This document shows, piece after piece, positions 9,087 to 18,900 of a DNA stretch of 64,000 nucleotides (positions are counted from its first letter, which is position 1; every line of letters starts with the position of its first letter). This stretch comes from an uncultured Paracoccaceae bacterium (GTDB taxonomy: Bacteria; Pseudomonadota; Alphaproteobacteria; Rhodobacterales; Rhodobacteraceae). Location: the NCBI GenBank assembly GCA_947500135.1, contig CANMQX010000004.1:310001-374000 (forward strand), read 5' to 3'. Below the pieces are notes generated by a model. The model was not told the DNA's origin. It saw only the letters and a program-made list of their open reading frames with translations, and did not search any database. Made by a program: the position numbers and the translations under genes.

Positions 9087-9370
9087 TCGATGATATCCCC
9101 CCGCAGCACAAACCGGGCATAGGCCACGGTTGAGACAAACCCAAGCATCGCGATGATTAGCGAAACCTCGAAATAAATCTGCGCGCCTTGTGCGATGCCC
9201 ATCAGGACGATCAGACCGATGGCATTGATCACCATGGTATCCAGCGCCAGAATACGGTCACCGGTACTTGGCCCGATGACCAGCCGGACCATCGCCATCA
9301 CCTGCGCAAGGATCACAACGCCAAAGGCGATGATCAAGGCCACATTCATCAGGTTCTCTGCAAAGCTCAT
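9083..9370 (-). CDS. mnhF: Mrp Na+/H+ antiporter subunit F
   Basis: This 95-residue membrane subunit F has three helices and the family-typical stretch RLVIGPSTGDRILALDTM. Subunit F is required for assembly of the Mrp complex. It overlaps mnhE and mnhG by four bases at each end, which suggests coupled translation. Confidence 0.9.
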   Translation of the reverse strand: MSFAENLMNVALIIAFGVVILAQVMAMVRLVIGPSTGDRILALDTMVINAIGLIVLMGIAQGAQIYFEVSLIIAMLGFVSTVAYARFVLRGDIIE

Positions 9371-9867
9371 GCGAAAATCTCCTTCAGGCGGCGTTCGTAC
9401 CGATGCTTGATCTCATCACGCACCGCATCCGGGTCATCGGTATCCAGCGCATGGACCAACAGGCTGTGCCCCTCATCTGACAGATCGGCAGAGACGGTGC
9501 CGGGGGTCAGCGTGATTGTGCCCGCAAGGATCGTAATCGCCTCGGGCTGGCGCAGATCAAGCGGGACAATGACCCAGGCCGGGCGCAGTTTTGAATTGGG
9601 CCGGGTCAACACGATCCAGGCCACCTGCACATTGGCGACCATGATGTCCCACATCACGATCAGGCTATAGGTGAACATCTTGCCCAGCTTGAATGATTTG
9701 GGCGTATCGGGCCACCAGATCGATGTGCTCCACGGAATGATGATCCCCAGGATAAGCCCAAAAACCACCATCCCGGCAGAGATGCCATTTTGCAGCAGGG
9801 TCCAAACAATCGTCAGGATCAGCGTCAGAAACGGATGTGGCATAATCCAGCGCAGTGCAGCTGTCAT
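9367..9867 (-). CDS. mnhE: Mrp Na+/H+ antiporter subunit E
   Basis: This 166-residue subunit E has two N-terminal helices (FLTLILTIVWTLLQNGIS and GMVVFGLILGIIIPW). They are followed by a soluble domain carrying the conserved LTRPNSKLRPAWVIVPLDL and TLTPGTVSADL blocks. I placed the start at 9867, where GGAGG lies upstream. The longer frame would add 42 residues that overlap mnhD. It sits one base after the mnhD stop. Confidence 0.9.
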   Translation of the reverse strand: MTAALRWIMPHPFLTLILTIVWTLLQNGISAGMVVFGLILGIIIPWSTSIWWPDTPKSFKLGKMFTYSLIVMWDIMVANVQVAWIVLTRPNSKLRPAWVIVPLDLRQPEAITILAGTITLTPGTVSADLSDEGHSLLVHALDTDDPDAVRDEIKHRYERRLKEIFA

Positions 9868-9868
9868 A

Positions 9869-11413
9869 TCAATGGTCCTCCGTCGTTGGTTTGCTGAGCT
9901 TGCCGGGCGTGTCCAGCACGATGGATATATAATCATCCGGCGCAAATAGCTGCTCTGCCATTGTGGTGGTATAGCGATGCACTTGCCCGGCAAAGACCGT
10001 CAGCAGGATCAGCATGGCAACCAACCCGCCCACGGCTGCATATGACAATGCGGATGGGGCCGGGTGAGGTTCAGCCTCCGGGTCGGGCTCTACGCTTTGC
10101 GCTTTCCAGAACACGGTGCTGCCTGCGCGGGCGAACCCGACAACACTGACCAGGCTGGCCGACAGGATAATCGCCCAGGTCCAGACCGCCAGCGGCGTGG
10201 TAAAGGCGGCATCAAGGATCAGTAGTTTGCCCACGAACCCAGACAATGGCGGCAGGCCGGTCATCGCGATGGCCGCCACAAAGAACAGACCAGCGGTCAG
10301 CGCGGCCCCGGCCACGGGCGGGGTTGTTGTCAGTTCCAGATGCCCCCGGCTGGCGCGCACCAGATCGGTGATCAGGAACAGTGCGGCGGCGGCCAATGTG
10401 GAATGCAGGATGTAATACAGCGCGGCCGCGATCCCCAATTGCGAAAACAGTGCAATCGCCACCATCACCATGCCCATGGATCCAATGACGGCAAAGGCGA
10501 CCAGCCTGTCCAGCTTCTTGGCTGCCAGCACACCGACCATCCCGATAGCGAGCGAGATGAGGGCCGCAGGCAACAGCCAAAGCCCATGCAAGCCTTCGGT
10601 CACCGCCAGATCAGGCGGGAAGACCAGCGTATAGACCCGGATGATCGCATAGGCGCCCACCTTGGTCATGATCGCAAACAAGGCGGCGACCGGGGCGGGG
10701 GCCTCTGCATAGCTGGAGGGTAGCCAGAAATGCAGCGGCACAACCGCCGCTTTGATCGCGAAGACCAGGATCAGCAGGACTGATGCGATACGAATACCCA
10801 CTGTCGCATCTGCATCTATCAAGGTGACCCGCTGCGCCAGATCGGCCATGTTCAGCGTACCTGTTTCTGCGTAAATGGCCCCGAGTGCGAATAGAAACAG
10901 GGTCGACCCCAGCAGGTTAAACAGCACATATTGGACGCCCGCCCGCAGGCGGGCATTACCACCCGCATGGATCATCAGCCCGTAGGATGCGATCAGCAGC
11001 ACCTCAAAGAACACAAACAGGTTGAACAGATCGCCGGTCAGGAAGGCGCCCATGATCCCCATCAGCTGAAACTGATACAGCGCATGGAAATGGCGCCCGC
11101 GTTCATCCCAGCCGGACCCGATGGCGTATAACAGCACAAACAGCGACAGAACCGCCGTCAGCAGCACCATCATCGTCGATAACCGGTCAGCGACCACCAC
11201 GATCCCAAACGGGGCGGCCCAGTCACCCAATTGATAAAGTGTGACAGTCCCGTCAGATGCCTGCGATGCCAGTCCGGCAGTAATCGCAATCAAGGCGATG
11301 ACGCCTGTCACCGACAGCACCCGCTGAATGCCAACATGATAACGTGCGGCCAACACGATAAACGGGGCCAGTATCGCTGGCAGGACAACAGGCAGGATAA
11401 CCCAATGGCTCAT
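9869..11413 (-). CDS. mnhD: Mrp Na+/H+ antiporter subunit D
   Basis: This 514-residue polytopic subunit is homologous to the proton-pumping subunits of respiratory complex I (NuoM/N type) and is one of the two putative ion-translocating subunits of Mrp. The helix FNLFVFFEVLLIASYGLM holds the conserved membrane glutamate. The later helix AIKAAVVPLHFWLPSSYAEA holds the conserved lysine and the HFWLP signature. It overlaps mnhC by four bases. About 14 hydrophobic segments are present. Confidence 0.92.
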   Translation of the reverse strand: MSHWVILPVVLPAILAPFIVLAARYHVGIQRVLSVTGVIALIAITAGLASQASDGTVTLYQLGDWAAPFGIVVVADRLSTMMVLLTAVLSLFVLLYAIGSGWDERGRHFHALYQFQLMGIMGAFLTGDLFNLFVFFEVLLIASYGLMIHAGGNARLRAGVQYVLFNLLGSTLFLFALGAIYAETGTLNMADLAQRVTLIDADATVGIRIASVLLILVFAIKAAVVPLHFWLPSSYAEAPAPVAALFAIMTKVGAYAIIRVYTLVFPPDLAVTEGLHGLWLLPAALISLAIGMVGVLAAKKLDRLVAFAVIGSMGMVMVAIALFSQLGIAAALYYILHSTLAAAALFLITDLVRASRGHLELTTTPPVAGAALTAGLFFVAAIAMTGLPPLSGFVGKLLILDAAFTTPLAVWTWAIILSASLVSVVGFARAGSTVFWKAQSVEPDPEAEPHPAPSALSYAAVGGLVAMLILLTVFAGQVHRYTTTMAEQLFAPDDYISIVLDTPGKLSKPTTEDH

Positions 11414-11760
11414 ATCAGGTCCTCCGGTTCTTCGGTCTCGATCTTGGGGTCATTCACATTGTCATCGTTCGACCCCAGATAGGACCCGAGCGCGATCATC
11501 ACCACCACGGCTGTCATACCAAAGGAAATCACGATGGCCGTCAGGACCAGCGCCTGCGGCAAAGGGTCGGTGTAATTGGTGGCATCAGACAGGATCGGCG
11601 GCGCGCCGACCTTCAAACGGCCCGATGAAAACAGGAACACGTTCACCGCATAGGTCAGCAGTGAAACGCCTAGGATCACCGGGAATGTCCGCAAGCGCAG
11701 GACAAGGTACAGCCCGGCAGCAGTCAGAATGCCAATGGCAGAGGCGACAAGTAATTCCAT
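11410..11760 (-). CDS. mnhC: Mrp Na+/H+ antiporter subunit C
   Basis: This 116-residue NuoK-like subunit has three helices. The blocks VILGVSLLTYAVNVFLFSSG and ALVLTAIVISFGMTAVVVMIA are typical of MnhC. I chose ATG 11760 over the alternative three codons upstream because it forms the usual close junction with the mnhA stop (11762). Confidence 0.9.
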   Translation of the reverse strand: MELLVASAIGILTAAGLYLVLRLRTFPVILGVSLLTYAVNVFLFSSGRLKVGAPPILSDATNYTDPLPQALVLTAIVISFGMTAVVVMIALGSYLGSNDDNVNDPKIETEEPEDLI

Positions 11761-11761
11761 G

Positions 11762-14617
11762 TCACACACCCTCCTGGTTCAGCTCGCGGGATGGATCAAT
11801 ATCCATCGGGTGATCGCTGTCTTCGACATGGGCGCGGCGGGCCAATCGGGAGAAGCTTTCAAGCGACAGCATCACCGCGCCGACAACGGCCAGAAACACG
11901 CCAAGGTCGAATAAGGCAGCGGTCGCCAGTTCGAACTTTTCAAAGGGTGGAATGCGGACATAGGTGAAGTCAGATGTCAGGAAGGGCTTGGCCACAAACC
12001 ACGACCCGATCCCGGTCAGCCCCGCAATCAGCACACCTGCGCCAATGACCCCATGATAGGGATAGCGGAGCCGGGCAGAGGCCCAGCTGAACCCGCTGGC
12101 CATATATTGCATGACAACCGCAATCGACACGATCAAACCGGCGATGAAACCGCCGCCCGGCTCATTATGACCGCGCAGGAAGATATAGAAACCAACCATC
12201 AGCACTACGGGCATGATCACGCGGGTCAGCACCACCATCATCATTGGATGCATGTCGCCGGCGCGCGGCTGATCGGGCAACCGGTTCAGCAGACGGGCAC
12301 GGACCGGCCCGTTCAGCAATGTTTCGGTCAGGGCATAGATCAGCAATGCGGCAATCCCCAGCACGATAATCTCGCCATAGGTGTCAAAGCCCCGGAAATC
12401 GACCAAGATGACATTCACCACATTGTTGCCACCTCCACCTTTGTAGGAATTGGCGAGATGGAATTCCGAGATCGGCGTCGTGACCGCATCGCGCAGCAGA
12501 TAGTGATAAGCCATCGCCATCGTCGCCAGACCACCTGCAATGGCAATCGCACCATCGCGAACCCGGCGCAAGACCGTGCTTTCGACAGGCGTCTGGTTGG
12601 GCAGAAAGTTCAGGGCCAGCAGCAGCAGAATGATGGTCACCACCTCAACCGTGATCTGCGTCATCGCCAGATCCGGTGCGCTGAAATAGACAAATGCCAC
12701 CGATACCATCAGCCCGACAATCCCGATCAGGATCAGCGACAACAGGCGATTGCGATGCAAAAAGACCAGGCCGCACGTGGCCACCACCAGCATCAGCCAG
12801 CCGCCAATGGATACCGGGTCGACTGGCTGCACGGTCCGGGTCGGGGCGGCAATCGTGCCTGTGGTCCAGGCGTGATAGCCCGCCGTCACAACAGCGATAG
12901 CGAAAATCGCGGCATAGCGGGAAAAGGCCCCGTTATGCACACCGTGAATGACCGCGCGGGCGATGCTGACACATCCGGCGATCAAGGCGTCGAAAATCAC
13001 CTTGGCCTCGGGGCGCGGGATGGCATCCCATGCCCGCAATAGCGGCTTGAACAGGGCCAGCACGATCAAACCGCCGACAACCGCGACGATAGACAGGTAA
13101 AGCGCGGGCACCAGTCCGTGCCAGATTTTCAGATAGTTGTAAGGAACATCCGCTGTTGTGCCCAGAACCGAGGCTGTGACCATTTTTACAAACGGCTCGG
13201 CAAGGAAAGGCGCGCAACCGATAACAACAACAAGAACCACCAACAAGGCAGGCGGGCCCCACATGCCAAAGCCGGGATCATGCGGTTTGGCAGGATAGTC
13301 ATCGCGCACGGGGCCAAGGAATGTGTGGCTGATCAGGCGGAAACAATAGGCGGCAGAGAACAGCGCGCCAACCGTGGCCATGACAGGAACCAGCCACGGC
13401 GAGCCAAACAGCGTTGTGTGCAACGCCTCTTCCAGCATCATTTCCTTGGACAGGAACCCGTTCAGAAACGGGATGCCTGCCATGGAAAGGGAGGCGAGCG
13501 TGGCAATCACAAAAGTCACCGGCATCAGTTTGCGCAGCCCGCCAAGGCGGCGAATATCGCGGGTATGGGCCTCATGATCGATGATACCCGCTGACATGAA
13601 CAAGGCGGCCTTGAACGTCGCGTGGTTGAGGATGTGAAACACGGCCGCCATCGCACCAAAGGCCGTGCCAGTACCCAAAAGCATGGTGATCAGGCCCAGA
13701 TGACTGACCGTGGAAAAGGCCAGCAAAGCCTTCAGATCATGTTTGAACAACCCGATCACAGCACCCAGCACCATGGTGATCAGACCGGCAGTTGTGACAA
13801 TCACGAACCATTCCGTCGTACCGGACAACACCGGCCACATCCGGGCCATCAGGAAAATGCCCGCCTTCACCATGGTTGCGGAATGCAGATAGGCCGAAAC
13901 GGGGGTCGGGGCGGCCATCGCGTGCGGTAACCAGAAATGGAACGGGAACTGGGCGGATTTCGTAAAACAACCCAGCAGGATCAGGATCAGGGCAGGCAGG
14001 TAAAGCGGGCTCTCCTGGATCATCTCGCGGTTTTGCAAAATGACGCTCAGGTCATAGCTGCCGACAATCTGGCCCAGGATCAACATACCACCGATCATCG
14101 CCAGACCACCCATACCGGTGACGGCCAGCGCCATGCGGGCACCTTGACGGCCTTCGGGCAGATGTTTCCAATAGCCGATCAGCAGGAAGGATGACAGCGA
14201 CGTCAACTCCCAGAAAATAAGCAAAATCAGGATGTTATCGGATAGGACAATCCCCACCATCGCACCTTGGAACAGCAGCAGATAGGTGAAAAATTCGCCC
14301 ATATTGTCCTTGCGGGACAGATAATAGCGGGCATAGGTGATGATCAGCAGGCCGATGCCAAGGATCAGCAGGGCAAAGAAAAAGCCAAGCCCATCCAGCA
14401 TCAGATTAAAGTTCAGGCCAAGCAGGGGCATCCAATCCACACCTGTCTGCACGACCTCACCGGCAAAAACCGCCGGGGCGTGGCTTAGCAACCCGACAAA
14501 TGCAGCAAGGCTAAATGTGAATGTCACACCGGCACAGGCGGCGCGACCGGCTGAATTCATCAGCCCGGGCAGCAATGCGCCCAAAAAGGGCAAGGCGACG
14601 ATAAGGAAGAGGGACAC
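11762..14617 (-). CDS. mnhA: Mrp Na+/H+ antiporter fused subunit A/B
   Basis: This 951-residue membrane protein is the first gene of the Mrp operon. Residues 1 to about 770 form MnhA (NuoL-like plus C-terminal extension), with LLIFWELTSLSSFLLIGYW and TKSAQFPFHFWLPHAMAAPT carrying the conserved glutamate and lysine. The last about 150 residues (from RVIMPVVLMVGFYIFLRGHNEPGGGFIAG) are an MnhB domain. This fusion is known as PhaA/B in rhizobia and relatives, and it explains the missing separate mnhB. The Mrp complex exports Na+ (or K+) in exchange for H+ and supports pH and salt tolerance. Confidence 0.93.
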   Translation of the reverse strand: MSLFLIVALPFLGALLPGLMNSAGRAACAGVTFTFSLAAFVGLLSHAPAVFAGEVVQTGVDWMPLLGLNFNLMLDGLGFFFALLILGIGLLIITYARYYLSRKDNMGEFFTYLLLFQGAMVGIVLSDNILILLIFWELTSLSSFLLIGYWKHLPEGRQGARMALAVTGMGGLAMIGGMLILGQIVGSYDLSVILQNREMIQESPLYLPALILILLGCFTKSAQFPFHFWLPHAMAAPTPVSAYLHSATMVKAGIFLMARMWPVLSGTTEWFVIVTTAGLITMVLGAVIGLFKHDLKALLAFSTVSHLGLITMLLGTGTAFGAMAAVFHILNHATFKAALFMSAGIIDHEAHTRDIRRLGGLRKLMPVTFVIATLASLSMAGIPFLNGFLSKEMMLEEALHTTLFGSPWLVPVMATVGALFSAAYCFRLISHTFLGPVRDDYPAKPHDPGFGMWGPPALLVVLVVVIGCAPFLAEPFVKMVTASVLGTTADVPYNYLKIWHGLVPALYLSIVAVVGGLIVLALFKPLLRAWDAIPRPEAKVIFDALIAGCVSIARAVIHGVHNGAFSRYAAIFAIAVVTAGYHAWTTGTIAAPTRTVQPVDPVSIGGWLMLVVATCGLVFLHRNRLLSLILIGIVGLMVSVAFVYFSAPDLAMTQITVEVVTIILLLLALNFLPNQTPVESTVLRRVRDGAIAIAGGLATMAMAYHYLLRDAVTTPISEFHLANSYKGGGGNNVVNVILVDFRGFDTYGEIIVLGIAALLIYALTETLLNGPVRARLLNRLPDQPRAGDMHPMMMVVLTRVIMPVVLMVGFYIFLRGHNEPGGGFIAGLIVSIAVVMQYMASGFSWASARLRYPYHGVIGAGVLIAGLTGIGSWFVAKPFLTSDFTYVRIPPFEKFELATAALFDLGVFLAVVGAVMLSLESFSRLARRAHVEDSDHPMDIDPSRELNQEGV

Positions 14618-14737
14618 GCGAACTCCTGATCTAAAGGCCTGAAGGTTTTATACTTTCTGGGTCAAAATGCGCCCGGCCTCAAGCGAAACCGGTGATTTTC
14701 ATTGGAAATAGGTGTGGTTTTGGCGATTGCCAGTAGC

Positions 14738-15169
14738 TCAATCCCGGTTTCGGGTCGGTCGCGTCACCCACATGCCGGCCAGGATCAGGGCAACGCCAAT
14801 ACTGCGGGCTAACGGGTTGCCTGGTGCGCCCAAAATGATGTCCAGCACCACGCCGGAAATCATCTGCCCGGCGATAATCAGCATCGCGGTTTGCGCCGCA
14901 CCAATGCGGGCAATCAGCCAACTGCCTGCGGCGATAAAAATCACGCCGACCGGGCCGCCCAGATAGGCCCACCATGGGGACGCCGCTGGTTCGCCTGCGA
15001 ACAACCCTCCGAACGCCATCGCGGCCAACGTGATGAAAATCAAGCCAATCAGGTGATTCCAAAACGACGATTCCATTGCCGAAGTGGACAGCGCCAACCG
15101 GCCATTGATCTGGCGCGACAAGCCCACCAGCACACCTGCCAGCATGGCAAGGGCGGCAAAACCAATCAT
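14738..15169 (-). CDS. DUF606 (YdcZ-like) membrane protein, second of a pair
   Basis: This 143-residue protein has four to five helices and matches the DUF606/YdcZ branch of the drug/metabolite transporter superfamily. The start ATG at 15169 overlaps the stop of the upstream partner by four bases. The block LVGLSRQINGRLALSTSAMESSFWNH is typical of the family. The paired small proteins probably form a heterodimer, each supplying half of a transporter. The substrate is unknown. Confidence 0.75.
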   Translation of the reverse strand: MIGFAALAMLAGVLVGLSRQINGRLALSTSAMESSFWNHLIGLIFITLAAMAFGGLFAGEPAASPWWAYLGGPVGVIFIAAGSWLIARIGAAQTAMLIIAGQMISGVVLDIILGAPGNPLARSIGVALILAGMWVTRPTRNRD

Positions 15170-15633
15170 GATGCACCGCCAAAAAAGATGATGATCAGAC
15201 TGCCCGAGGTGATCAGGGCCAGCGACAGATAATCGCGCGGCCCCGGCATCTTTTGCGGCAGACCAAACAGGCCCCGGATATCGGCAAACAGACTGAACAG
15301 GACCTGCCCGGCAAGCCCCAGCGCGATGGTGCCTGACAGGGCCAGCGCGGTGTTCATGGTGGCCGATGTCAACATCACGGTCAGCGCGCCAGACACCCCG
15401 CCCAGATAGGTCCATAATGGCGGGCGCACCGTTGCGGCACGGCGCGGGCGCAGCCAGATCAGCAGGGCCAATGCCGCCACGCTGCCCGTGAGATGCGGCA
15501 CCCAGGAAGCAAAGAAGAGTGACCCATAAGCGGCCAATGTGCCGTTAAACAGCACCATCAGGCTGAGCAGGCCACCGGCCCCAAATGCCGCGGCAAAGTG
15601 GTAAAGGCGAGGGGCGTCAGGGGTGTCGTTCAT
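15166..15633 (-). CDS. DUF606 (YdcZ-like) membrane protein, first of a pair
   Basis: This 155-residue protein has about five helices and the same fold as its downstream neighbour. Family-like stretches are SLMVLFNGTLAAYGSLFFAS and TSATMNTALALSGTIALGLAGQ. I chose the ATG at 15633 (MNDTPDAPRLYHF) because the upstream extension is not membrane-like and overlaps the preceding gene. No regulator is adjacent. Confidence 0.75.
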   Translation of the reverse strand: MNDTPDAPRLYHFAAAFGAGGLLSLMVLFNGTLAAYGSLFFASWVPHLTGSVAALALLIWLRPRRAATVRPPLWTYLGGVSGALTVMLTSATMNTALALSGTIALGLAGQVLFSLFADIRGLFGLPQKMPGPRDYLSLALITSGSLIIIFFGGAS

Positions 15634-15673
15634 AAGGTGCAGCCCTACAGGCGACACACGCTGGCGTCCAGTG

Positions 15674-16021
15674 TCAGGCGACGGGCTCCGGTGATTGCCA
15701 CAGCGCACCAAAAAGGGCCACCACCGCCAGCAGATTGGTGCAGGCAATCCCGGCGTAAATCCAGCCCGGTACATCACCCAAGGCCCAGATATTGCTCACT
15801 GCAAAGCTGGTCCCGATCAACAGCACCACAAAGGCGATATAGGCCAGCCAACGCCAACCGCGCAGCAGCCCATAGGCAAAACCGGCATAGATGACGGCAA
15901 CCGCCAATAGCGGCCCGGCTGCGGCACCAAAGCCGCCGATAATCACAGCCAGCACATGAAGCCCGGCGGACAGTGCCACGAAATTCGCAGCCCACCGCAT
16001 CGCACCTTTGGTTTTTGTCAT
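15674..16021 (-). CDS. Small four-helix membrane protein, unknown function
   Basis: This protein of about 115 residues is almost entirely hydrophobic, with four predicted helices (residues about 10-30, 34-50, 56-75 and 85-105). I do not recognise a family. The ATG at 16021 has GAGG six bases upstream; an alternative ATG at 16033 overlaps the cytochrome stop by four bases but lacks such a site. It lies directly after the iorA-iorB-cytochrome genes and may be cotranscribed, so it could anchor that enzyme. That is inference from position only. Confidence 0.6.
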   Translation of the reverse strand: MTKTKGAMRWAANFVALSAGLHVLAVIIGGFGAAAGPLLAVAVIYAGFAYGLLRGWRWLAYIAFVVLLIGTSFAVSNIWALGDVPGWIYAGIACTNLLAVVALFGALWQSPEPVA

Positions 16022-16029
16022 CTCAGACC

Positions 16030-16644
16030 TCATTCATCATTTGCGCAAGGATAACCCGCGACACCCCAGGCCAGGACATCATCCACATGTTCCTGCAAAC
16101 TATAGGGGGCCGGTTCGCGCCCGCCGCCGGGGTTCCAGGCCCAATGCAGGATCAGGTCGTGATCCAGATGGCTGGCTATTTCCTGAAAATCACGGCCACC
16201 ATTGCGATCGGGGTCGCGCAGCTGATTGCAGATCTCGACCGTGGATTTGCCAAACCATGCGGCCTCTACCGGGGCCAACTGCCAGTTCATGGCGACCTGT
16301 GGGGCCGCATGTGGCCTGTCATTGGACCCTTCGCGATAGGCGTGGCAGGTGGCGCATTGCACATATTCGGCACCAATCCGGCTTTCGCCCGCATTCACAT
16401 TCATGCCATGGGGCCGGGCCTTGCCATAGCTCGGGCCAGACCACATCGGGATGTTATCGGCCCCCACATGGCAGTTGGAACAACGCGGATGCGACGTGAC
16501 CTCGTAAATACGTTGCCACGCGGCCAGCCCGTCTTCGCGGCTGACGGACCCATCGGCCGGGGGATTGATCGTGACATTTTCGCCCTCTGCAAAGGCCGTG
16601 ATGGCAAAAGAACTGGCCACAAGACCGGCAACAAACCATTTCAT
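16030..16644 (-). CDS. Periplasmic c-type cytochrome of the iorAB operon
   Basis: This 204-residue secreted protein has a signal peptide (MKWFVAGLVASSFAITAFAEG) and two heme c attachment motifs, CSNCH (residues 55-59) and CATCH (97-101). It is probably a diheme electron acceptor for the molybdoenzyme encoded just upstream, passing electrons to the respiratory chain. The ATG at 16644 has a GGGGTG-like site upstream; a GTG three codons earlier is less likely. The spacing to iorB is 12 bases. Confidence 0.8.
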   Translation of the reverse strand: MKWFVAGLVASSFAITAFAEGENVTINPPADGSVSREDGLAAWQRIYEVTSHPRCSNCHVGADNIPMWSGPSYGKARPHGMNVNAGESRIGAEYVQCATCHAYREGSNDRPHAAPQVAMNWQLAPVEAAWFGKSTVEICNQLRDPDRNGGRDFQEIASHLDHDLILHWAWNPGGGREPAPYSLQEHVDDVLAWGVAGYPCANDE

Positions 16645-16656
16645 CGCAACCACCCC

Positions 16657-18897
16657 TTAGACAAAATCGACAAATTTGTTGAACGGCATCTCGCGCAGCC
16701 GCTCACCCGTCAGATCAAAAATGGCGCTCGCCAATGCGGGGGCGGCGGGCGGGACAGGGGGTTCGCCAATGCCACGGATCTTTTCCGCATTCTCCAACCC
16801 GCGCACGATGACTTCAGGTGTCTGATAAATCCGCATACCCTCGGCGGCATGGTAATTGGTCTGCTCTGCCATGCCATCCGTATAGGTGATTTCAGAATTG
16901 ATGGCATGGCCCAGCGCCCAGATGACACCGCCCTGCACCTGATTTTCAAAATTGACCGGGTCGATCACACGGCCCACATCTGCGGCCACATAGACACGGT
17001 CGATCTTGATGCCGCCATCGGTCATGGTGACATCAATCACCTCTGCCGCAGGCACGCCGAAACTTTCGACCAGCGCCAAACCACGGCCCCGGTTCGGGCC
17101 CATATCCTCACCCCAGTTTGACATCTCGGCGACGGTTTCCAGCACTTTGCGGTGCACTGGATGATTGACCAGCCGCAACCGTTCTTCCATCGGGTCGGCC
17201 CCGGCGGCGCGGATCATCTCATCCAAGGTATTCTCGGCAAAAAATCCGGCATGGCTGGCGCCCACAGACCGCCATGAACTGATCGGCCCCAATTCTGGCA
17301 CCCGATAACCGCGCACCCGCAGGTCGGGGATGTCATAAGGCATGTTCCATGCCCCCGCGACGATTTGCATATCCGGCCCCGGGACCGATTGACCGATCCG
17401 ACCCATTTGCGAGGACATCACAGAAGGGCAGGCAATATCCAGCGACAGCGCCTTGATCTGGCCATCGGCAACGACACCGCGCGCACGGGACATCGCGATC
17501 TGACGCGGGAAATCCTGCACGAAATCCTCTTCCCGGCTATAGGTCAGTTTGACCGGCGTGCCGGGCATGGTCACCGCAACCTCGGTTGCCTGTTTGATAT
17601 GTTCAAACTCCAGCCGGTGGCCAAAGCTGCCGCCGGAAAACTGGTTGATGAACGTCACTTGATCGGCCTCTACGCCCGCAATACCCGCGACCTGCTGCTG
17701 CACAAAACGGGGCATCTGATGGCCGGACCAGACCGTGACGCAATCACCCTCAACCAGCACGGTCGCGTTCAGCGGCTCCAACGGCTGGTGGGCAACGTAA
17801 GGCGCCCGGTTTTCAACGGCGATCACTTCGGCACCATCAAAGGCGGCATCCACATCGCCCTCCGCGCGCCATTCTTGATCCAAACGCTCCGCGGTGAAAC
17901 TGGCAGCGACCTCTTCCCAATGCCCGTCCATCTCGGCGGGGTAGGGGGCGGGGGCCCAATCGACATCAATCGCATTGACGGCTTCAATCGCGCGCCAGGT
18001 GTTATCAGCCACAGCCGCAACACCGTTCTTGACTGGAACGATGGATTTTACGCCGCGCATGGCCTCCGCCGCAGTCGCGTCAAAGCTATTCATCGGGCCA
18101 CCCTTACGCGGGTTCACCCGGACAGAGGCATGAACCATCCCCTCCATCGCGATATCGATCCCGAAATCCTGCGTGCCGGTGGATTTGGCATAGGTATCGG
18201 TGCGCATCATCGGCTTGCCGACCTTTTTCCAGTCAGCCGGGTCGCGCAGGGTAACCTTGGTGACGGGCGCAATCTTGGCAGCATCCGCAGCCAGATCGGT
18301 ATAAGCAATCGTGCTGCCATCGGGCAGCTCAACCGCCGCATTGGCGGTCTTCAACTGGTCAACAGGCACACCAGTGCGGGCACTGGCCGCTGCCTTGATC
18401 GTCTCGCGGGCAACGGCACCGGCCATGCGCAGCTTTTCATATTGATCAGGCATGGATGTAGACCCGCCGGTGCCTTGAATAGCAATCAGCTTGAGCACAC
18501 CGCCTGCCACATCGCGCATGGTTTCGGCCACGGTGCTATCGTCAAAGGACATGAACGGCACGCCTTCTTCGGCAAAGGCGGTGTTGTAATAGGCGGGGGA
18601 CGGTTCGCCAAAACTCAACGTGGCCTGCTCAACCTCGATATCCAGTTCCTCGGCGATCAGGGCGGCCTGCGATGATTGCACGCCCTGACCGATATCGGCA
18701 TGCGGCACGATCAGGGTGATGCCATCCGATGTCAGTTTGACGAAGGGGTTAAAGGCGGCTTCACCTTCGGCCAATCCGGCGGTTAACGGGTTAGCATGGG
18801 GGCGGGCGGCCATGAATGTGCCAAAGGCGACACCACCCAAAACAGCGGTAGAGCCAATCAGGAATGTGCGGCGGCCAATTGTCCGTAAACGTCCCAT
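16657..18897 (-). CDS. iorB: Molybdopterin-binding large subunit, isoquinoline 1-oxidoreductase beta type
   Basis: This 746-residue xanthine-oxidase-family catalytic subunit hydroxylates an N-heterocycle or oxidises an aldehyde. The N-terminus contains the twin-arginine signal RRTFLIG followed by a hydrophobic stretch, so the enzyme is exported folded. Family blocks include HADIGQGVQSSQAALIAEEL, GGSFGHRLEFEH and QGGVIWALGHAINSEI. With a 2Fe-2S subunit and a cytochrome c in the same operon it resembles periplasmic or membrane-bound aldehyde dehydrogenases of this family; IorB is the nearest name, not a proven substrate. Confidence 0.85.
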   Translation of the reverse strand: MGRLRTIGRRTFLIGSTAVLGGVAFGTFMAARPHANPLTAGLAEGEAAFNPFVKLTSDGITLIVPHADIGQGVQSSQAALIAEELDIEVEQATLSFGEPSPAYYNTAFAEEGVPFMSFDDSTVAETMRDVAGGVLKLIAIQGTGGSTSMPDQYEKLRMAGAVARETIKAAASARTGVPVDQLKTANAAVELPDGSTIAYTDLAADAAKIAPVTKVTLRDPADWKKVGKPMMRTDTYAKSTGTQDFGIDIAMEGMVHASVRVNPRKGGPMNSFDATAAEAMRGVKSIVPVKNGVAAVADNTWRAIEAVNAIDVDWAPAPYPAEMDGHWEEVAASFTAERLDQEWRAEGDVDAAFDGAEVIAVENRAPYVAHQPLEPLNATVLVEGDCVTVWSGHQMPRFVQQQVAGIAGVEADQVTFINQFSGGSFGHRLEFEHIKQATEVAVTMPGTPVKLTYSREEDFVQDFPRQIAMSRARGVVADGQIKALSLDIACPSVMSSQMGRIGQSVPGPDMQIVAGAWNMPYDIPDLRVRGYRVPELGPISSWRSVGASHAGFFAENTLDEMIRAAGADPMEERLRLVNHPVHRKVLETVAEMSNWGEDMGPNRGRGLALVESFGVPAAEVIDVTMTDGGIKIDRVYVAADVGRVIDPVNFENQVQGGVIWALGHAINSEITYTDGMAEQTNYHAAEGMRIYQTPEVIVRGLENAEKIRGIGEPPVPPAAPALASAIFDLTGERLREMPFNKFVDFV

Positions 18898-18900
18898 CGA

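Noticed and set aside
12053-13042. 329-residue plus-strand open frame inside mnhA
   Set aside because: The composition (many Gln, His, Asp) is what the reverse complement of hydrophobic codons gives; the sense strand is a clear Mrp subunit.
17365-18675. 436-residue open frame on the plus strand inside iorB
   Set aside because: Antisense shadow: low-complexity composition (His/Arg/Gly/Asp), no start context and no family features.
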